Part shown: positions 60,547 to 64,000 of the stretch, in pieces
Numbering within the stretch: position 1 is the stretch's first letter
Layout of the letters: each line of letters opens with the position of its first letter
Source of the DNA: DASUKM01 sp036278735
GTDB lineage: Bacteria > Acidobacteriota > Vicinamibacteria > Vicinamibacterales > 2-12-FULL-66-21
Assembly: GCA_036278735.1 (NCBI GenBank)
Contig: DASUKM010000001.1
Location: 34,711-98,710 of the forward strand
DNA length: 64,000 nt
Direction of reading: 5' to 3'
Position numbers and translations under genes: made by a program
Notes under the pieces: generated by a model
What the model was told of the DNA's origin: nothing
The model's input: the letters and a program-made list of their open reading frames with translations, nothing else
Database searches by the model: none

Positions 60547-61191
60547 TCACGCGCGGCGCGCGCCGCGGTGGCGCAGGTATTCCACGGCCATCGGCAGGAG
60601 CGACACGATCACGATCCCGATCGTGACGAGCGAGAAATTCTGCTTCACGATCGGGACATTGCCGAACAGCCACCCTGCCCCGACGCAGAGCCCGACCCAC
60701 CCCACGGCGCCGGCCAGGTTGTAGAAGCCGAACGCGGGGGCGGACATCTGCGCGATGCCGGCGACGAACGGCACGAACGTGCGGACGATCGGCACGAACC
60801 GGCTGAGCACGACGGCCTTCCCGCCGTACCGTTCGAAAAAGGCGTGCGCCCGCTGCAGGTGCTCGCGGTTCAACAGGCGGTGGCGCAGCCCCGACCGATC
60901 GCTGGCGGCGAAGGCCCGGGGGCCGACGAGCCGGCCGATCGTGTAATTGACGGCGTTACCCGCGAAGGCGGCCGCCATCAGGAGCGCGATGGCCACGGGG
61001 GTGCTCAGGACGCCGGCGGCGCACAGCGCGCCGGTCGCGAACAGGAGCGAGTCGCCCGGCAGAAACGGCGTCACCACGAACCCCGTTTCCGCGAACACGA
61101 TCCCGAACAGCAGCGCATAGACCCACGCGCCGTACGTGCGGACGAAGTCGAGCAGGTGCCGATCGCTGTGGAGCAGGAAATCCAGCAGCAC
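60547..61191 (-). CDS. DedA-family membrane protein
   Basis: A 214-residue inner-membrane protein. FAETGFVVTPFLPGDSLLF is the DedA signature, and a second half with YGGKAVVLSRFVPIVRTFVPFVAGI has the conserved arginine-rich re-entrant segment. DedA proteins are thought to act as undecaprenyl-phosphate or lipid flippases. The GTG start comes 3 bases after the cutA stop codon, and the C-terminus is basic (HRGARRA). Confidence 0.9.
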   Translation of the reverse strand: MLLDFLLHSDRHLLDFVRTYGAWVYALLFGIVFAETGFVVTPFLPGDSLLFATGALCAAGVLSTPVAIALLMAAAFAGNAVNYTIGRLVGPRAFAASDRSGLRHRLLNREHLQRAHAFFERYGGKAVVLSRFVPIVRTFVPFVAGIAQMSAPAFGFYNLAGAVGWVGLCVGAGWLFGNVPIVKQNFSLVTIGIVIVSLLPMAVEYLRHRGARRA

Positions 61192-61194
61192 CGG

Positions 61195-61521
61195 TCAGGC
61201 TTCTTCGGTCGATTCGGCGACCCACCGCAGATAGGCGTCGTTGCCGTCGACGATCGGCAGGACGATGAATTCGGGCACCTCGAACGGGTGCAGCTCGCGG
61301 ACGCGCTCCCATAACGCGACGGTGCGCTCGCGCGTCGTCTTGATGACGACCTGGCGCTCCGATTCCTGCTGCACCTGTCCTTCCCAGCGGTAGATGGAGT
61401 CCATGATGGGCAGCAGGTTGACGCACGCCGCCAGGCGCTCGTCCACGAGCGCCCGCGCAAAGCTGAGCGCGTCGGCGTCTCCGGGCAGCGTCGTCATCAC
61501 GAGCACATAGTCTGCGGTCAT
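61195..61521 (-). CDS. cutA: divalent-cation tolerance protein CutA
   Basis: A 108-residue protein of the PII-like trimeric CutA1 family. LVMTTLPGDADALSFARALV, LAACVNLLPIMDSIYRWEG and HPFEVPEFIVLPI are characteristic. Function in the cell is not settled beyond copper/heavy-metal tolerance in E. coli. It leads the dedA gene in an operon. Confidence 0.93.
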   Translation of the reverse strand: MTADYVLVMTTLPGDADALSFARALVDERLAACVNLLPIMDSIYRWEGQVQQESERQVVIKTTRERTVALWERVRELHPFEVPEFIVLPIVDGNDAYLRWVAESTEEA

Positions 61522-61598
61522 GCGGGTCCTGCGAAGCGGGTGGCTAATTCGTTGGCTGCAAACGGACGAAACTATTGTACAAAGGAACGCGCGCGCGC

Positions 61599-61985
61599 AT
61601 GTCCACGGTAGCCCCCGCCAGATCCCGTTCGCAATCCGACGAGCGTCCCGAACCGCTCCGGCGGCGTTCGACGCCCCGTCCCGCGGCGATCCCCGCGGCG
61701 CTGGGCCGGCGGCTGCTCAATTATGTGCTGGTTCTCGTGACGATCGTGCTCGTCCTCGATGCCCTCGTCGGCGACAAGGGGCTCACCGAAACGCTGCGCG
61801 CCCGCCGCCAGTACGCGCAGGTGGCCGCCTCGCTCGCCGACCTGCGGCAGCAGAACGCGAAGCTGCGCGATCAGATCCACCGCCTCGAGGAGGACCCGGC
61901 GACCATCGAGTCGATCGCCCGGGAGGAACTGGGCTTGATGCGTCCTGGCGAACTCCTCGTGATCGTCCACGACGACAGCAAGTGA
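61599..61985 (+). CDS. ftsB: FtsB/DivIC-like septum formation initiator
   Basis: A 128-residue membrane protein. A disordered, Arg/Pro-rich N-terminus, one membrane helix (LLNYVLVLVTIVLVLDALVG), then a coiled coil (VAASLADLRQQNAKLRDQI) and the conserved end ESIAREELGLMRPGE, which fits FtsB/DivIC of the division complex. AAAGGA lies 10 bases upstream of ATG 61599 and TATTGT further up. It is divergent from cutA. Confidence 0.82.
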   Translation: MSTVAPARSRSQSDERPEPLRRRSTPRPAAIPAALGRRLLNYVLVLVTIVLVLDALVGDKGLTETLRARRQYAQVAASLADLRQQNAKLRDQIHRLEEDPATIESIAREELGLMRPGELLVIVHDDSK

Positions 61986-62022
61986 GCCCGCCCGCCCGGC
62001 GAGCGGGTCCTTGGCCGGCGAC

Positions 62023-62238
62023 TCAGATGTCCCGGCCGTGCGGTCCCCACCAGCCGTCCGCCTTCAGCGTGCTCTGCAGCTCCTGCCACCGCTGATAGAC
62101 CCCGTCGGCGTCGGCGAATTTTTCCACCGTCTCCGAGCCGTCGGGGTGCACGAGACTCAGCTCGAACCCCTCCTGGTTCGCGGCCGCGTGAATATCGCAC
62201 CGCAAGTACTTCCCGCCACGCTCGAAAAAAAAGATCAC
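62023..62238 (-). CDS. small conserved protein of unknown function
   Basis: A 71-residue protein. The GTG at 62238 has GGAGGAG 7 bases upstream. MIFFFERGGKYLRCDIHAAA followed by FELSLVHPDGSETVEKF makes a compact mixed fold, ending WWGPHGRDI. No family recognised. Confidence 0.65.
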   Translation of the reverse strand: MIFFFERGGKYLRCDIHAAANQEGFELSLVHPDGSETVEKFADADGVYQRWQELQSTLKADGWWGPHGRDI

Positions 62239-62412
62239 GCCGACACTCCTCCGCTTCGTGTATCGGAACGGTCACGGTGACGGATTACGGGCCGGAACAC
62301 GATCGGCGGCCGCGCCTGGGAATCGTGGGCTCACGGGTGCGAACAGGGCTGCGCGAGTCTAACACGCGCACCGCTGGGCACGCGCCGCTGCAGAACGGGT
62401 GCCTGGAGCGGC

Positions 62413-64000
62413 TCACTCGTACCGCAACGCCTCGATGGGGTCGAGCCGCGAGGCCTTCCGCGCCGGATAATAGCCAAAGAAGACGCCGACGGCGGCCGAG
62501 AACAGGAACCCGCCAATCACGGCGACCGCCGCGACCTGCGTCGGCCATCCGGCGACGGCCGAAATGATCCGCGCGGCGACCACCCCGACGACGATCCCGA
62601 CGATGCCGCCGGTCGTGCTCAGAAAGACCGCTTCGGCGAGGAACTGCATCAGCACGTCGACGCGGCGCGCCCCGATCGCCATGCGCAAGCCAATCTCCCG
62701 CGTACGTTCGGTCACCGAGACGAGCAGGATGTTCATGATGCCGATGCCGCCGACGATCAGGGAAATCGACGCGACCGTCGCGAGCAGCAGCGCCATCACG
62801 CGGCTGCTCCCTTCGGCGGCATTGGCAATCTGGCTGAGATTCCTGACGGTGAAGTCGTTCGGTTCTCCCGGCTGGATGTGGTGCCGCTCGGCCAGCGTGC
62901 GGCTGGCCTGATCGAGCGCCGCGTCGACCGAGGCCGGCGAGGCCGCCTGGATATAGATCGAGTGGACGAAGCCCGTCAGCCGCGGCTGAACGCCGAAGGG
63001 GTTCGGCGGCGGCGGGTACGGCGACGTGGTGGCCGCGGCGGCCGCCTGCGAGGGTGCGCTCACGCCGAGCACCTTGCGCTCGGCGGTCGTGAACGGGATC
63101 ATGACCAGATCGTCCTGGTCCTGTCCCCACGACGTCTGCCCCTTGGCCCCGAGCAGGCCCACTACGCGCATCGGCGATCCTTTCACGAGCACGGTCGCGC
63201 CGAGCGGATTGCCGGACGCCCCGAACAACTGGCGCGATACGGTCTGGCCGATCAGCATCACGAGCGCGGCGGCCGAGTTGTCCTGATCGCTGATGCCCCG
63301 CCCGGCGGCGATGCTCCAGTTGGTAATCGACGGATAGGACGGCGAGACCCCCTGGATGCTCGTCGTCCAGTTCTGATCCCCGTATTGCACCTGACCGGTC
63401 TGGCGCGTCAGATATCCGACGGCGCCCACGGCGGAATCGTGACCGAGCGCCTCGGCGTCGGCGACGGTGAGCGAGGGGGCGCTGCCGGATCCGCCGCGGA
63501 CGCCGCCGCTGGTGGTCGCGCCGGGCACGACGACGAGCAGGTTCGTGCCCAGGCTCTCGATCTGCGCGCGCACCGCCGCGTTCGCCCCCTGCCCGACCGC
63601 CACCATCGCGATCAGCGCCGCCACCCCGATGAACACCCCCAGCATCGTCAGGGCCGACCGCATCTTGTTGCGGCCGATCGCCTGGACGGCCGCAGACGCA
63701 ATCATCAGTCCGAACGCCCACGCCCGGGCCGGCTCCGCCTCCGGTGCCGGGACCGCGGCGGTACCCGCCCAGCGCAGCGCCGGCGCCGCGGAGTCGGCGG
63801 CCTCGGCCGCTTCCGCCGGCGGGCTCACCTTCTGCTCGTCCGACACGAGTTCGCCGTCGCGCATCGTCAGCACGCGATCGGCGTAGGCGGCAATGTCCGG
63901 TTCGTGGGTGACGAGGACGATCGTGACGTGCTGCTCGCGGTTGAGGCCCGTGAACAGGTTCATGATGTCGTGCGACGTGCGGGTGTCGAGATTGCCGGTC
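62413..64000 (-). CDS. macB: MacB-type ABC transporter, ATPase-permease fusion (5' end beyond the window)
   Basis: The frame continues without a start to the right edge. The codons before 63963 read TGNLDTRTSHDIMNLF, the D-loop region of a MacB-type ABC ATPase, so the ATPase is fused to the permease as in MacB. What is seen is the end of the ATPase (VLVTHEPDIAAYADRVLTM), a linker, the first helix (IGRNKMRSALTMLGVFIGVAALIAM), the MacB_PCD periplasmic domain and three further helices ending with the coupling motif EIGLRMAIGARRVDVLMQFL. Exports unknown substrates, often with a TolC-like partner. 62239-62412 holds no gene that I can see. Confidence 0.9.
   Translation of the reverse strand, partial: TGNLDTRTSHDIMNLFTGLNREQHVTIVLVTHEPDIAAYADRVLTMRDGELVSDEQKVSPPAEAAEAADSAAPALRWAGTAAVPAPEAEPARAWAFGLMIASAAVQAIGRNKMRSALTMLGVFIGVAALIAMVAVGQGANAAVRAQIESLGTNLLVVVPGATTSGGVRGGSGSAPSLTVADAEALGHDSAVGAVGYLTRQTGQVQYGDQNWTTSIQGVSPSYPSITNWSIAAGRGISDQDNSAAALVMLIGQTVSRQLFGASGNPLGATVLVKGSPMRVVGLLGAKGQTSWGQDQDDLVMIPFTTAERKVLGVSAPSQAAAAATTSPYPPPPNPFGVQPRLTGFVHSIYIQAASPASVDAALDQASRTLAERHHIQPGEPNDFTVRNLSQIANAAEGSSRVMALLLATVASISLIVGGIGIMNILLVSVTERTREIGLRMAIGARRVDVLMQFLAEAVFLSTTGGIVGIVVGVVAARIISAVAGWPTQVAAVAVIGGFLFSAAVGVFFGYYPARKASRLDPIEALRYE

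Overview
The window is GC-rich chromosomal DNA (about two-thirds G+C by eye) that reads as a member of the Acidobacteriota, most likely the Vicinamibacteria. The markers are Oar-type TonB receptors with a carboxypeptidase-regulatory-like N-terminus (partial at 1-140, complete at 4097-7234), a VWFA-related protein of the acidobacterial type (7615-8949), an ADOP/MacB-type duplicated permease (37775-40270), a HExxH metalloprotease of the DUF5117 type (30643-33270) and a lone PEP-CTERM protein. It is ordinary, densely packed chromosome: no IS element, integrase, phage module, CRISPR array or rRNA was seen. There are two tRNAs: Lys(UUU) at 16166 and Glu(UUC) at 24595.

Layout. 1-9.0 kb: receptors, fdhE, a PBP5-like carboxypeptidase and the VWFA-related protein. 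9.0-16 kb: two uncharacterised conserved genes, a receiver protein coupled to hemE, a hemY/cgoX-type oxidase, an exported methyltransferase, arginase, a second receiver protein. 16-21 kb: lgt flanked by two similar small membrane proteins, and a GH15 enzyme. 21-24 kb: a hybrid PAS-GAF histidine kinase and a nearby receiver-like protein. 24-33 kb: M28 peptidase, PEP-CTERM protein, patatin-like esterase, GNAT, large metalloprotease. 33-42 kb: ABC-F ATPase, BACON-repeat protein, ADOP permease, nucleotidyltransferase with a lipoprotein. 42-50 kb: LigD, a chlorite-dismutase-family protein, a phosphoribosyltransferase-like/kinase-like fusion, YtxJ, a HAD-ROK kinase operon, a PilZ protein. 50-64 kb: purA divergent from hutH-hutU-AAA ATPase, RNase III with an extra N-terminal domain, an RsbU-type phosphatase divergent from a cystathionine synthase/lyase, dedA-cutA, an FtsB-like protein and a truncated macB.

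How the genes fit together. hemE, the hemY/cgoX oxidase and the chlorite-dismutase-family protein would together fit the coproporphyrin-dependent haem route. hutH and hutU give the first two steps of histidine breakdown. Several units are translationally coupled by 4-base overlaps: receiver-hemE, GH15-membrane protein, hutU-AAA ATPase, and the hypothetical-HAD-ROK kinase operon.

Two genome-wide habits stand out. First, many genes at the head of a transcription unit carry a TANNNT box ending 6-7 bases before the start codon and no Shine-Dalgarno, which predicts leaderless mRNAs. Second, many intergenic gaps are filled by short-period low-complexity repeats (GGGTTC-, CCGCCYTCC-, GATTGCC-, CCGTGTAAT- and AGCTGGA-type), some of which supply start codons or the last residues of neighbouring genes.
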